Shown here: piece by piece, positions 34,737 to 45,700 of the stretch
How positions within the stretch are numbered: position 1 is the first letter of the stretch
How the letters are laid out: each line of letters starts with the position of its first letter
Assembly (NCBI RefSeq): GCF_036208045.1
Contig: NZ_CP121472.1
Span: forward strand, 3,111,531-3,175,530
Length of the DNA stretch: 64,000 nt
Direction of reading: 5' to 3'
DNA from: Thiorhodovibrio winogradskyi
GTDB lineage: Bacteria > Pseudomonadota > Gammaproteobacteria > Chromatiales > Chromatiaceae
Program-made: the position numbers and the translations under genes
Notes under the pieces: model-generated
Seen by the model: only the letters and a program-made list of their open reading frames with translations
What the model was told of the DNA's origin: nothing
Databases searched by the model: none

Positions 34737-37121
34737 TCACTCTCCGCAAGCGGCGCGCAAGAAGACATCCATGGCATCCGCCGGCCCGGGACGGGCAAGA
34801 TGATAGCCCTGCACCATGTCGCAGCCGAGCAGGCGCAGTGCCTGATACTGGGCCTCGGTCTCCACACCCTCGGCGACGGTTTCCATGCCAAACTCGCGCG
34901 CCAGGGTGCGGATGGCGGCGACGATATTGCGCCCGCCGTGGTCACTTTGCATGCTGGCGACAAAGCTGCGATCAATCTTGAGTTTGGAGACCGGCAGATC
35001 GCGTAGATAGGCCAGGGATGAATAACCGGTGCCGAAGTCATCAATGGCCAGGGACACACCCAGATCGCGCAGGCGCGAGAGCACGGCGACACAGTGATCG
35101 GGTTCGGCCATCAGCGAGCTTTCGGTCAGCTCCAGGCAGAGCACCGCCGGTGGCAAACGCCAGCGTTCGAGTAACGCCCGCACCGTCTCGACCAAACGCG
35201 GCTCGTTGAGCTGGCGCACCGAGAGATTCACCGCCACGAACAACCCCTGCCCGTCCGGGCCAACACCAGCGCCAGCAGCGGCACAAACGCCAGTCCCGCT
35301 CGCGGGAGCCTTTCCTGCACTGGGCCAGGCATCCAGCCAGGCGCGCATCTGACGCAGCGCCTCGTTCAGCACCCAGGCGCCGATGGGCACGATCAGCCCG
35401 GTCTCCTCGGCGGCGGGAATGAAGCGCGTTGGCCCCACCATGCCACGCCGCGGATGCTGCCAGCGCAACAATGCCTCGCAGCCACGCAGACGGCGACTGC
35501 GTGCGTCGAACAGCGGCTGGTAATGCAGCAGTAACTGCCCCTCCTGCTCGGCACGGCGCAGATCCGAGACCAGCTCCAGGCGATCGAGCAAATGGTCGCG
35601 CATGGGCGCGTCGAAGCGTTGCAGACAGGCGCGGCCACGCTCCTTGGCCAAGTACATGGCGGCATCGGCGTCGCGCAGCAATTCGTCCGGGTCCGCATTG
35701 CCATCAGCAATGACCAGCCCGGCGCTGGCGGTCACCACCTGCTCCACGACCTTGGTCAGGAAAGGACGTTCGAAAGCCGCGAGAATGCGCTCGGCCGCGC
35801 TCACCAGGCTCTCGGGCTGATCCGAGTTGCCCTCCAACACCATGACGAATTCATCACCACCAAAGCGCGCGACCGTATCCCCAGCACGAAGGATCTCAAG
35901 CAAACGCTGGGCGGCGTCGATCAGCAGGCGGTCACCGGCCTGGTGGCCCATGGCATCGTTGATCAGCTTGAAGTGGTCCAGGTCAATGAAGACCACCGCC
36001 AACAAATGGCCGGTTCGGCGCGCATGACCGATGGATTGTGCCAACCTGTCCTTCAAGAGCGCGCGATTGGGCAAGCCGGTGAGGGGATCATGCAGCGCCT
36101 GATGTTGCAGGGCGAGTTCGGCCGCCTTGCGTTGGGTGATATCGTGGGCGTTAATGACGATGCCACCAATGGCCGGATCGGCGCGCAGGTCGGTGGCGGT
36201 GCCGAGGAACCAGACCCAGTCATTGCGCGCGTGCAACAGCCGATGATCCGGCACTGCCGAGCCCATGCCTGGCGTCGCGCTGGCCGCGGAAAAAGCGGCG
36301 GCGATCTGATCGACATCTCCGGGATGACAGGCGGCGAAGAAGCGACGCCCGAGCCAGGCATCTGGGCGCCAGCCAAGGATGCGCTCGATCGAGGGACTCA
36401 AATAGCTCAAACGGAAATCCGTGTCGAGAATCAGCACCGCGTCGGTTGAATGCCGCACCAGGGCACGGTAACGGCGCTCGCTGGCGATCAGCGCCAGGTA
36501 AGCCTCGCGGCGCATGATGGCGCCGACAAAGACATCCGCCACGGCGCGCAGCAAGAGTGTGGCGGCATGCGACCAGGCGTGCGCCTGACGCACGGCATCG
36601 AAACCAATGAAACCGCGCAGCCGGTCCGGCCCAACCAAGGGCACGACAAGCACGGATTGCACATCTTGCTGTCTCAGGATATCCCGCTCGAAGCGGCGCG
36701 TGTCGGGCAAGTCCGCCACACAGGGTACATAGACGCTGTCGCCGCGCAGCAGCGCATCCTTCCAATAGTGGATTTCCGCGAAGGGAACGGCCTGCAGGTT
36801 GTCGATCTCGGGATGAATCGCGGGTGCGCACCACTCGTGGGTATTACGCAAATATTCGCCCTGATCATCGATTAGAAACAGATAACTGCGATCAACCCCG
36901 ACGAACTCGCCAATGGCGGCCAGCGCGCTCTGAATACCGGCGTCGACATCCTGATCGGCCAGTCCGGCGAAGCGGCGCAGGATGTTGGTCATTAACTCCA
37001 GCAGACCAAGCAGCTTAGCGGAGGGCTCCGCCACTCCCGCAGCCGGCATCGCGGCGACGCGGGATGGCGGAGAGAGCGGCGCGGGAGGGACTAAAGACAT
37101 GCGACGAGCAGGCTCGATCAA
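34737..37121 (-). CDS. GAF-PAS-GGDEF-EAL cyclic-di-GMP protein
   Basis: This 794-aa cytoplasmic protein has a GAF domain (about 55-195), a PAS domain (about 215-330), a GGDEF domain with intact GGDEF (421-425) and an RxxD inhibitory site (R412, D415), and an EAL domain with EALLRW (549-554) and DDFGTGYSS. Both catalytic motifs appear complete, so it may make or break c-di-GMP depending on the input. A Gly/Ala-rich insertion of about 25 residues lies inside the EAL domain. It is the second c-di-GMP enzyme here; its signal is unknown. Confidence 0.9.
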   Translation of the reverse strand: MIEPARRMSLVPPAPLSPPSRVAAMPAAGVAEPSAKLLGLLELMTNILRRFAGLADQDVDAGIQSALAAIGEFVGVDRSYLFLIDDQGEYLRNTHEWCAPAIHPEIDNLQAVPFAEIHYWKDALLRGDSVYVPCVADLPDTRRFERDILRQQDVQSVLVVPLVGPDRLRGFIGFDAVRQAHAWSHAATLLLRAVADVFVGAIMRREAYLALIASERRYRALVRHSTDAVLILDTDFRLSYLSPSIERILGWRPDAWLGRRFFAACHPGDVDQIAAAFSAASATPGMGSAVPDHRLLHARNDWVWFLGTATDLRADPAIGGIVINAHDITQRKAAELALQHQALHDPLTGLPNRALLKDRLAQSIGHARRTGHLLAVVFIDLDHFKLINDAMGHQAGDRLLIDAAQRLLEILRAGDTVARFGGDEFVMVLEGNSDQPESLVSAAERILAAFERPFLTKVVEQVVTASAGLVIADGNADPDELLRDADAAMYLAKERGRACLQRFDAPMRDHLLDRLELVSDLRRAEQEGQLLLHYQPLFDARSRRLRGCEALLRWQHPRRGMVGPTRFIPAAEETGLIVPIGAWVLNEALRQMRAWLDAWPSAGKAPASGTGVCAAAGAGVGPDGQGLFVAVNLSVRQLNEPRLVETVRALLERWRLPPAVLCLELTESSLMAEPDHCVAVLSRLRDLGVSLAIDDFGTGYSSLAYLRDLPVSKLKIDRSFVASMQSDHGGRNIVAAIRTLAREFGMETVAEGVETEAQYQALRLLGCDMVQGYHLARPGPADAMDVFLRAACGE

Positions 37122-37261
37122 AGTATCTGGCCGGCAAGAGTGGCCAAATGCTTGCGCTTTGTCAATTCACTGGCGCCAAGATGACCCATTCCGCGGGTAC
37201 TGAGTCATCCATTGAGCAGCCTGCGCAGTGCGCTCGAACCAGCCGCCATTGCCAGAAGCCC

Positions 37262-38350
37262 TCAGTCAGCCGCGGCACTCACCAGCAGCAGTTCAACCCG
37301 GCGGTTACGCTCACGGCCCTCGGGTGTGGCATTGTCGGCGATGGACTCGCGCTCGCCACGCCCCTCGGCAGCCAACCGCTCCGGTGCGACACCCAGATTG
37401 ATCAACGCCCCACGCACGGCGGCGGCACGGGCTTGGGATAACCTCTGATTGGACTCTGTATTGCCGCTTGCATCGGTATAGCCGATCACCCGCACCGCCT
37501 GAGCGGGATAGGCGCTCAACCAGGTCGCCAGCGCATCAAGACGCTCGCGCCCCGCATCCGCCGGCAACTCGGCCGAGCCACTGGGAAAGCGCAGCTCGTT
37601 GGATGACAGCGCGATGCGCAGACCGGCATCGGTCAGCCGGGTATCCAGTCCCAGCGCGCCCAAGTCCGACAGCAGATCGCCGCAGGATGCCTGCGCGGGA
37701 GCTGCAGTGCCAGTGTCAGTGCCAGTGCCAGTGCCAGTGCCAGTGTCAGTGTCAGTGCCAGTGCCAGTGCCAGTGTCAGTGTCAGTGCCAGTGTCATTGC
37801 CAACAGCGCTGTCCCGCGCGGCTTCAAGTTGGCGCCGGGCTTCGAGCAACGCCAGCTCACCGGTCTCAACCGCCACCCGATGATCGGCCAATTCCGCCAG
37901 CAACCGCTCACGCTCCTGCTCCAACTCAGCGATGCGCGCTTGAGCCAAATCAAGATCCGCCAAGTCCTGATCCGGCCTGGTGAACTCCTCCCAGGCGACG
38001 ACCTCTTGGGTATCCCCAGCTGGCTTGATGACGGAGCCTTGGGTGCCAGCAACGACAGGTTTCCCAAGCCCGGCCGCTTCGCGCGTCCGCTCGATCACCT
38101 CCATGGCAATCAGGCCAACCGCAAAGAGGGCGGCCAACAGGCTTAATATCGCGGTCGTGCGCATTCGTATCTGGCGGGCGCAGGGATCGGCAATCACCGC
38201 CGGGTAATCGGTCGCGGCAGACTGACCGGGAGGCAGCGCCGAGGCTGGTTGTGGTTGACTGCTCTCTTGGCTGGTCGCTTGGCTAGGAGCTTGCTTGGCC
38301 GCTTCTGTGGCTGCTTGGCTGGCGGGTTGCTTGTCTTTCTGGGCACTCAT
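37262..38350 (-). CDS. OmpA-domain membrane protein with a variable Thr/Gly/Asp repeat
   Basis: This 362-aa protein has a Gln/Ala/Ser-rich cytoplasmic N-terminus, one membrane helix (about residues 64-80, LSLLAALFAVGLIAMEV), a coiled coil (IAELEQERERLLAELADH), a (G/D)T repeat tract of about 30 residues, and a C-terminal OmpA peptidoglycan-binding domain ending in NRRVELLLV. The layout resembles MotB-like or T6SS-accessory anchors, with the repeat acting as a spacer of adjustable length. ATG 38350 has GGAG 8 bases upstream. ATG 38416, overlapping the upstream stop in ATGATG, is an alternative and adds 22 residues. Confidence 0.8.
   Translation of the reverse strand: MSAQKDKQPASQAATEAAKQAPSQATSQESSQPQPASALPPGQSAATDYPAVIADPCARQIRMRTTAILSLLAALFAVGLIAMEVIERTREAAGLGKPVVAGTQGSVIKPAGDTQEVVAWEEFTRPDQDLADLDLAQARIAELEQERERLLAELADHRVAVETGELALLEARRQLEAARDSAVGNDTGTDTDTGTGTGTDTDTGTGTGTGTDTGTAAPAQASCGDLLSDLGALGLDTRLTDAGLRIALSSNELRFPSGSAELPADAGRERLDALATWLSAYPAQAVRVIGYTDASGNTESNQRLSQARAAAVRGALINLGVAPERLAAEGRGERESIADNATPEGRERNRRVELLLVSAAAD
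37705..37794. repeat. hexanucleotide microsatellite (cagtgy) x15 inside the OmpA-domain gene
   Basis: There are fifteen uninterrupted units of cagtgc or cagtgt, followed by one degenerate unit (cattgc). On the coding strand they specify alternating Gly-Thr and Asp-Thr. Because each unit is six bases, gains or losses keep the reading frame and only alter spacer length between the coiled coil and the OmpA domain. Confidence 0.95.
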
Positions 38351-38415
38351 GGAACCAGCTCCAGGTGGATTGCGCGCCATGGCGGCACGATGACGAACTC
38401 CATATTCATTGGACA

Positions 38416-39435
38416 TCATTCCTGAACACAGATGCCGCGCTCTCGCACCAGCATGGCGGTGCTCACCGAGAGCATCATTACAATGCCGGTGAGCAGCGTA
38501 AGCAGCGCGAAGCCAAGATACGCGTGGAACGCGGTGCCGGTTTGATCGAACATGCGCATGCTGGCAATGCTCACGGCCGCGAGTGGAAAGGAATAGGCCC
38601 ACCAGGACAGATAGAAATCGAGCCGGAAGAAGCGCCGCGCCTGGCTAAACAGCAGCAGGGTCAAAAAGACACCGACAAAGTAAAGCGCCTGGGCAAAGAC
38701 ATCCAGCTTATCCGTCAACTGCAGATAAGCGATAAAGGCCACGGACGGCGGCGCGATCAGAATGAAGAGGGTCGGCATCAGGCGCGCGTCAATGGACTGA
38801 TGGAAGAGCACGCGATAGAAAATAATCGTCATGAGGACCGCCCACAGCAGCACACCAATGCTGAAGAAGAACCAGGACGTCTCGACAAAGCCAAGCGGCA
38901 CCCCGGCGATGGGGACCAAAGCATTACCCACGGCGGGAATGAACCAGGACGGATTCATGTGGTGAATCTGAAAATGCTGATGGTGCATCCACACGGAGAC
39001 GATATAAAGCGTGAAGAGCAGTTGCACCAAGGCCCCCAGCACCCACAACCAAAGACTGATTCCGGGCGCCCCATGCAAGAGAGCAATGGCCAGTAACAAC
39101 AAGCTGATGGAGATGGTCGGCATGAAATTCAGCCGCACCGGATGCCGCATTTCGGCCAGTACCGCCTCGGGATGGATGAACAGCTTGGCCAGATAAGTGC
39201 TCAATAACAGGGCAAACAGCAGCACGCTGAGACCGATCAGCCAAGGTACCATCACCAACTCCACCTCCAGCATGGCGGCAGCCTTCTCCCAGGCAATGGC
39301 CAGGCCAGTCAGACCCATGACCATGGCAAAAAACGACACCGGAAAATGCGCCAGTCGCGCCCCAGCGCTCGGCCCGAAAGCGCCTTGTATCGGACCGGCC
39401 TGCTGGGAACCGACTCTCGCGGTTGCTGAAGTCAT
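38416..39435 (-). CDS. TDT/SLAC1-family transporter (TehA-like channel)
   Basis: This 339-aa protein has about ten membrane helices and the FPVSFFAMVMGLTGLAIAW start of the TDT/SLAC1 family, which includes TehA and plant anion channels. The FAMVMG-like segment, PLGF and the spaced Phe-rich helices are in family positions. Members move monovalent anions or tellurite/dicarboxylates; the substrate is not decidable. ATG 39435 is used; a start five residues upstream is possible. The gene overlaps the longer form of the OmpA-domain gene, so the two may be coupled. Confidence 0.82.
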   Translation of the reverse strand: MTSATARVGSQQAGPIQGAFGPSAGARLAHFPVSFFAMVMGLTGLAIAWEKAAAMLEVELVMVPWLIGLSVLLFALLLSTYLAKLFIHPEAVLAEMRHPVRLNFMPTISISLLLLAIALLHGAPGISLWLWVLGALVQLLFTLYIVSVWMHHQHFQIHHMNPSWFIPAVGNALVPIAGVPLGFVETSWFFFSIGVLLWAVLMTIIFYRVLFHQSIDARLMPTLFILIAPPSVAFIAYLQLTDKLDVFAQALYFVGVFLTLLLFSQARRFFRLDFYLSWWAYSFPLAAVSIASMRMFDQTGTAFHAYLGFALLTLLTGIVMMLSVSTAMLVRERGICVQE

Positions 39436-39878
39436 GATGCTTTCTCCCACTATTTAAGGTTCGGAGTCCCAACCAGCCCGGCGGAAAAAACGGCGGTTTC
39501 GCCTTAAGGCCAGCAAACCGCCAAGCACGACGGGGTGAAGATCAAGCAAGTATAGAAAACCCGCATCAAAGCTTGCATTGACAAAACCCAGAGTAAGGCA
39601 GTCGGGTTTATCTCGCCCTATCGAACACTTTTTGCTTGATTTCGGATAGCAACCGCGTATCAGCCTGATGCGCGCCTATGGTTGTAACCACTTTTTTCCA
39701 CCAAGGCAAAACGGGTTGCCGAATTTCAATTCTAATATCAGACTTTTCTAATAGGCTAATGGCTGATCAGAGCGTTCCGTCACCACGGTAGATCGGCCCA
39801 TCATGCTCGGCGGCGGCAGCTTCCGCCCCGCGCGCGGGCCGGCGCGCTCCACCTCAGGCTTCAAGGAGCATAGCCCAG
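39436..39878. other. divergent intergenic region, AT-rich
   Basis: These 443 bases separate the divergent transporter and DUF2333 genes and must hold both promoters. Composition is lower in GC than the flanks, notably at 39590-39770. I see no gene; open frames here are antisense to the DUF2333 start or short and composition-driven. No clear promoter boxes can be assigned. Confidence 0.4.
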
Positions 39879-40985
39879 ATGAACAGTCCGCACTCGGCCG
39901 ATTCCAAGAACCAGACAGCCAATCGCCCAACCAAGCATTCCGCCACCCAGGGTCGTCACAGCGCTCAGGCAAATGTATCCAATTCGACTGCCGACTTACC
40001 GGCGAGGTCAAACACCTGGCCACGACTCGCGCTCGGCGCCATGGTGTTCCTAGCCATCCTGGGTCTCGTCTTGGGAATCTATTGGTCGCGACAGCCAGAG
40101 ACCCAGGATGTACACGAACTTATCGCACAACACATCAACAACAGTGGCGGCCAGCCGGTGCCTGGCACGGCTTTTGTCGCCACCACCATCTTCGTGGGCG
40201 ATACCCTGCTGCGGAAGCCTGGCGGCTTTCTGCATAACGACCGTTTCCCACCCGGCGCCCTCATGGACAACATGCCAAGCTGGGAATGCGGGATGGTGAT
40301 GGCACTGCGCGATGCGCTGCAAACCCTGCGCAACGACTTCACCCGCGCGCAAAGTCAATCGCGTGAGGAATTGAAGGTTAAACGCGCTGATATGCAGTTC
40401 GCCATCAACCCCAAGTCCTGGATGATGCCAGCGGCCGAGGACGAATACCGCAAAGGGCTGGACGCGCTCGAACTTTACTTTGACGACCTCAGTGACCAGA
40501 CCACGAATGCGGCCGAGGGCTTTTATCCGCGCGCTGACAACCTCGCCGCCTATCTGGGACTGGTGGAAAAACGCCTGGGCAATTTCGGAGTCCGCCTGAG
40601 CAACAGCGTCGCCGACGCCGGATTGGCCGGCATCACCCAAGACAGCGAGAGCGAACCGACCATCGACGGCGAATTGGACCGCGGCAAGCTACCTGATGTC
40701 GACACCGTGTTTTATTGCGCCAGGGGCTACAGTTGGGCCTTGCTGCATTTCATGCGCGCCCTCGAGATGGATTTCGCCCCGGTGCTGGAGAGCAAGCATG
40801 CCGAGGTGAACATGCAGCTGATCATTCGCGATCTCGATGGCGCCGTGAAGCGCATGCGCAGCCCCATGGTGCTCAACGGCCATGGCTATGGCCTGGTCGC
40901 CAACCACTCGCTAGTGATCGCCTCCTACATTTCGCGCGTCAATGCCGCTATCATCGATCTCAAGCTGTTGCTCCTTCAAGGCTAA
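39879..40985 (+). CDS. DUF2333 family protein
   Basis: This 368-aa protein has an Asn/Thr/Ser-rich N-terminus (about 45 residues), one membrane helix (LALGAMVFLAILGLVLGIYW) and a periplasmic DUF2333 domain with NDRFPPGALMDNMPSWECG, LRNDFTRAQSQS and GYSWALLHFMRALEMDF. Function is unknown; the family is confined mostly to gammaproteobacteria. ATG 39879 follows AAGGAG 12 bases upstream. It precedes the phytochrome gene by 121 bases on the same strand, though a functional tie is not known. Confidence 0.85.
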   Translation: MNSPHSADSKNQTANRPTKHSATQGRHSAQANVSNSTADLPARSNTWPRLALGAMVFLAILGLVLGIYWSRQPETQDVHELIAQHINNSGGQPVPGTAFVATTIFVGDTLLRKPGGFLHNDRFPPGALMDNMPSWECGMVMALRDALQTLRNDFTRAQSQSREELKVKRADMQFAINPKSWMMPAAEDEYRKGLDALELYFDDLSDQTTNAAEGFYPRADNLAAYLGLVEKRLGNFGVRLSNSVADAGLAGITQDSESEPTIDGELDRGKLPDVDTVFYCARGYSWALLHFMRALEMDFAPVLESKHAEVNMQLIIRDLDGAVKRMRSPMVLNGHGYGLVANHSLVIASYISRVNAAIIDLKLLLLQG

Positions 40986-41106
40986 GCGCGGCCCAAACGC
41001 CTTGGCAAAACCCTATATACTCAGGCGCTGACATTGTCCGCCGGCCGCCCCGTCCTGCCGGGCGCCGACGGATGCCAAACCACCAAGCCCAATGGGATCA
41101 CCGGCC

Positions 41107-42696
41107 ATGAGCGAACAGCCCCTGCAAGGCTTCATCGATGAGTGCGAACGCGAGCAACTGCATCTGACCCGCTTTGTTCAACCCTTCGGTCTGCTGCTCG
41201 CGGGCGCCGCGGGCGATGCGCGCATCCGCCACCTCAGCAACAATTCCATCGCATGGCTTGGACGCCAACCCGACGCCCTGCTGGGCCTGCCTCTGACCGA
41301 CCTCTTCCCGGAGTTTCCGCCCGGCGCCACCGACAGCGATCAAGCGGTACGTTGGATGTACCCCAATCCCGACAAACAGCTGTTCCCGGCACTCTGCAGC
41401 GGCCCGGCAGGGCTGCTCGACGGCTGGCTCTCCTGCAACGACAACAACTGGCTGCTTGAGCTTGAGCCTGCCTTGCCGGCATCCCAGCACCTCGCGGCCT
41501 ACCGCCCCATTCCCCACCGCTTGTTTCGCATGCCCAGCAGCGAATCGGAATGGACACGCTACTGCCAGTTCCTGGCCGACAATCTCCTTGAAGCAACGGG
41601 CTTTGAACGGGTGATGATTTACCGCTTTCGCGACGATGATAGCGGGGAGGTCATGACCGAGAGCCTGGAACCCGGTCTGGAGCCCTACCTCGGGCTACGC
41701 TACCCGGCCTCGGATATCCCGAAGATCGCGCGCGATCTGTACCTGGCCAATTCCCACCGGCAGATTCCCGACCGTCGCGCGAAGCCGGTTGCGATTCTCA
41801 ATGCAACAGATCCAGGCGGGACAGATCCCGACGAGACCGGATCGCATCTGCTCGACCTCAGCCTGTCCGACCTGCGCGCCGCTTCCCCGGTCCATCTTGA
41901 GTATCTGAAGAACATGGACGTAACCGCCTCCCTGTCATTTTCCGTCGTGGTTGGCGAGCGTCTCTGGGGCCTGATTGCCTGCCATCATCGCAAACCGCGC
42001 GAGCTTCCGCTGCCACTGCGCGAGCGCTGCGTGGCCATGTGCCAAGCCTTTTCAATGGCCATCTCCGGCTTTCAGGGCACAAGAAGACTGATCGAGTTAT
42101 CCAACAGTGAAGAGGATATTACCCGCCTGCACGAGGCGATGCGCCAAGCCGATGAGGACTATGCCCAGGGTCGTGAGACGGACGCAACGCCAGCGCTTGG
42201 AGACTTGTTGCTTGAGCTGGTCAGCGCCAGCGGCGCGGCCCTGGTCGATGGTGACAGCCTGATCAGTTTCGGCCAGGCGCCGGAGCCCGCGGCCATTCAT
42301 GCCCAGGTGGACTGGCTGCTGGGACAGTCACAAGAACCCATCTTCGCCACTGATCATCTCGCCGGGCTATTCCCACCCGCCCGTGCCCAGATCGACCACG
42401 CCAGTGGCCTGCTTGCCGTGCGCGTGCGACATTTCGGCGACCCAGGCGAGCGTGTCTTTCTGTGGTGGCGCCCGGAGCAGCCGCAAACTGTTACCTGGGC
42501 CGGCGACCCGCGCAAGAGCGCGCTCAGGGATCAGGGCCAGCACATGCTCTCACCGCGCGCATCCTTCGAGCACTGGGTGGAAACCACCACGGCGCATTCA
42601 GAACCCTGGTCAAACAGCGACCTGCTACGCGCGCGCAAATTCCGCAGCCTACTGCTACGCGACATTAACGCCGATCTGCTCGCGCCGCGTCGCTGA
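41107..42696 (+). CDS. phytochrome photosensory core without an output domain
   Basis: This 529-aa protein has the PAS-GAF-PHY core of a bacteriophytochrome and ends right after the PHY domain. It carries the biliverdin-binding Cys13 in DECEREQLHL, VQPFG (usually QPHG), PASDIP (200-205, with Asp203) and ACHH in the GAF domain, and the PHY tongue SPRASFEHW. There is no histidine kinase, GGDEF or other effector and only about 45 residues after the tongue. It lies 54 bases from, and converges with, a hybrid phytochrome kinase. A role through dimer exchange or protein contact is possible but unproven. ATG 41107 follows a weak ribosome site. Confidence 0.85.
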   Translation: MSEQPLQGFIDECEREQLHLTRFVQPFGLLLAGAAGDARIRHLSNNSIAWLGRQPDALLGLPLTDLFPEFPPGATDSDQAVRWMYPNPDKQLFPALCSGPAGLLDGWLSCNDNNWLLELEPALPASQHLAAYRPIPHRLFRMPSSESEWTRYCQFLADNLLEATGFERVMIYRFRDDDSGEVMTESLEPGLEPYLGLRYPASDIPKIARDLYLANSHRQIPDRRAKPVAILNATDPGGTDPDETGSHLLDLSLSDLRAASPVHLEYLKNMDVTASLSFSVVVGERLWGLIACHHRKPRELPLPLRERCVAMCQAFSMAISGFQGTRRLIELSNSEEDITRLHEAMRQADEDYAQGRETDATPALGDLLLELVSASGAALVDGDSLISFGQAPEPAAIHAQVDWLLGQSQEPIFATDHLAGLFPPARAQIDHASGLLAVRVRHFGDPGERVFLWWRPEQPQTVTWAGDPRKSALRDQGQHMLSPRASFEHWVETTTAHSEPWSNSDLLRARKFRSLLLRDINADLLAPRR

Positions 42697-42750
42697 ACAG
42701 GGGTCGAGGTTGGCTCCATCAGGCGACCACCTCACACTCAGGCACCCCGC

Positions 42751-45700
42751 TCAAGCACTGGCCAGCCACTCCGTCAGCTTCGCGCTCAGCTTGTCGAAGA
42801 GCACGGGTTTGGCCAGCATGTCGTCCATGCCGGCGGCCAGAGCCCGTGCGCGATCTTCCGCATAGGCGGCCGCAGTGAGCGCAATCACCGGCACGCGCGG
42901 ACCCGCGTTCTTTTGCTCCGCCGCGCGAATCGCGCGCGTGGCCTGGTAACCATCCAACTCTGGCATCCGGCAGTCCATTAAAATGAGATCCGGAGCCAGG
43001 CCCGCGCTGAGCCGATCCAAACACTGCTGGCCATTATCGGCCTCGGCCACACTGAAATTCAGCTTGGTTAAAAGAGCACGCATGAGCTTGCGATTGGTCG
43101 GCTCGTCGTCGACCACAAGGATTAGCGTATCGGCCGTGCCTCGCCTCGCCGATGACGCGCGCTCCTCGACTAATTGCGATGTCGCGTCCATCCCTGACTC
43201 TTCACCTGGTCGGCCGTCGCCGGGTCGGCCTGTTTGAGCCGCACGCGCCGCGATCCGCGCTTGGCCAGTCGGCAATGACCCAACCAAGGACGGCCCGCGC
43301 TCATGACCCCCCGTCAGTGGCGGTACTTCTGTTTCACTCACCCGCTCCACCGGTATCCGCAGCCAGAAGCGCGCCCCCTGCCCTTCTTCGCTCTCCACGC
43401 CCGCCTCGCCTCCCATGAGCCGGGCCAGTCGCTTGACAATGGACAACCCAAGACCCGTGCCGCCATAGAGCCGCGCGGTGGAACCCCCGATCTGCGAAAA
43501 CGGCTGAAACAGGTCCTGCAGCCGATCCGCCGGAATACCCGGTCCGCTGTCAATGACCGAAAATTCCAACAGCGGGCGCTGGCTGTTGGATGTGATGGAA
43601 TCCGGCTCCAGCCTCTCCCGCCCTTCAATGCGGACAAAGCCGGTTTCCGTGAACTTGATCGCGTTATTCACCAGATTGGACAGCATTTGCCGCAACCGGT
43701 GGGCGTCGGCGCGATAGAAACAGTCCGGCTTGTCATTCCAGACCACCTCGTAATCCAAGCCTTTATCCCGCGCCGATTCCGCGAACAGCCAGTGGATTTC
43801 GCGCAGAAAGGGGCCTGGTTTGAAGTGCACGGCATCGAGCTTGAATTTGCCCGCCTCCACCTTCGAGAGATCCAGAATATCGTTGAGCAAGGCGAGCAGC
43901 GTCAGGCTCGAATTCAACAAGGTGTTGGCGTAATCGATTCGCTCATCGTCACTGACGTCCGGGCGCGCCAGCAATTGCGCCATGCCAGTGATGCCATTGA
44001 GCGGCGTGCGGATTTCGTGACTAATGGTCGCGACGAAACGACTTTTCGCCATATTGGCCGACTCCGCCGCCAGTCGCGCCTGATGCAGCTCGGTGACATC
44101 AACGCGAATCCCGACATGATAGCCATCGGGCGTGCGCCGCTCGCGCACCTTCAACCAGCGCTCATCATCGAGTTGCTGCAGCGTCTCGGAGCTGTCCTTG
44201 TGATGTTCCCGCAACCGATCCGCGAGCCAGTCGTCCTCCCGCCCGACCGCCTCGGGGTACTGCCCGCGCGCGAGGCCGTAGCGGAGGATTTCCTCGAAAC
44301 CGCGCCCCGGTTTGATGAAGGGCGCCGAGGTGCGATAGAGATTGAGATACTCCTGGTTGCAATGCACCAGACAGTCCTGAGCGTCGAACACCACGAAGCC
44401 TTCGCCAATGGTCTCAATCGCCGCCTTGAGGACAATCTCGGTGCGGCGCAGGCGTTCCTCGACTTCCTTGCGCAACTCGATATCAATCAGGCCACCGAGT
44501 TCCAGCGCCGATTGACGTTGCTCCAGCCACCAGCGGCGGCTGCGCAGGCGCACCGTCTGGCTCCATTGCTCGAATGACTTACGCGGATTGATGCGCCCAT
44601 CGTCGCTCACTTCGACCGCCTTGTCCGGATCCCCACCCCAGGTGATTTTGCGCAAGTGTTCACCGCGAAACCAAATCAGCGTCAATCGACTGGCCGGATC
44701 GAGCGAGAACATGGCCACACCCGCGGCCTGGCCAGCCCAAGTGGCCATGTCTGGCAGATGCTCGCTCAGGTAATCGGTCACGAACAGCGGCGACATCCCG
44801 CTGGGGCGCAACTCGCGCAGGCGTTCCAGAATCTCCAGTACCTGGGATTCAGGCGGCGTCTGCCCGCCCAGCACCACCTCCCGCCCACGCACCAGTGCCA
44901 CGCCGTCGGCATCCACGGCCCCAAGCAGATGCGCCCGCCCGGGGCCGCGCACCACATCGTGGAGACGCGCACCCTGGCGCATGGCCTGCAATACCTGCTC
45001 ACGACACTGTTTCAGTTGCGCGCGCTCGCGACGACGGCGGTTTTGTTCACTCAGAGTGATCTGGGTGGAGAGATCCTGCGCCATCCAGTCGGCAATTTCG
45101 CGCACCTCCAGCGAAATGGGACGCGGGGTGCGATGATGGCAGGCAATCAAGCCCCAGAGTTCGCCATCGCGCAACAAGGACAATGTCAGTGAAGCGGCCA
45201 CGCCCAAGTTGCGCATGTACTCCCGATGCACCGGCGAGACACTGCGCAGCAGGCTCAGCGACAGATCCAGCGACAGCGCCTCGGGCGCCCCGGGACTAGC
45301 CATGAGTGGCGAGGGCACATAATTGGCATCGACAATGACTCGGGTGCGATTGACCACGTACAGATGTCGCGCCTGCGCCGGAATGTCCGAGGCGGGGAAA
45401 TGCAGCCCGAGATAAGGCGCGAGCGCCGCCGTCTTGGCCTCGGCCACCACCTCGCCATGCCAATCCAGCTCGTCAAAGCGGTAGATCATCACCCGATCAT
45501 AGCCGGTCAATCGCCGAAACAGCCCGGCGGCTGTTTGTAATTTCTTGGCAAGCTCCCCCTGTGCGCGCACGGGCGAGAAGCCACGCACCGCTTCGCCAAG
45601 GGCATCGCCCAAGGCCATATCCTGCTCCAGGACAGGCTCGAGTTCGAGCACCAGCAAGCCCTGCCCATCGGTGGTCGAGGTCTCATGCACATAGCCGGTG

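Noticed and set aside
37705-37794. Possible CRISPR array
   Set aside because: The units are contiguous hexamers with no spacers and lie within a coding frame.
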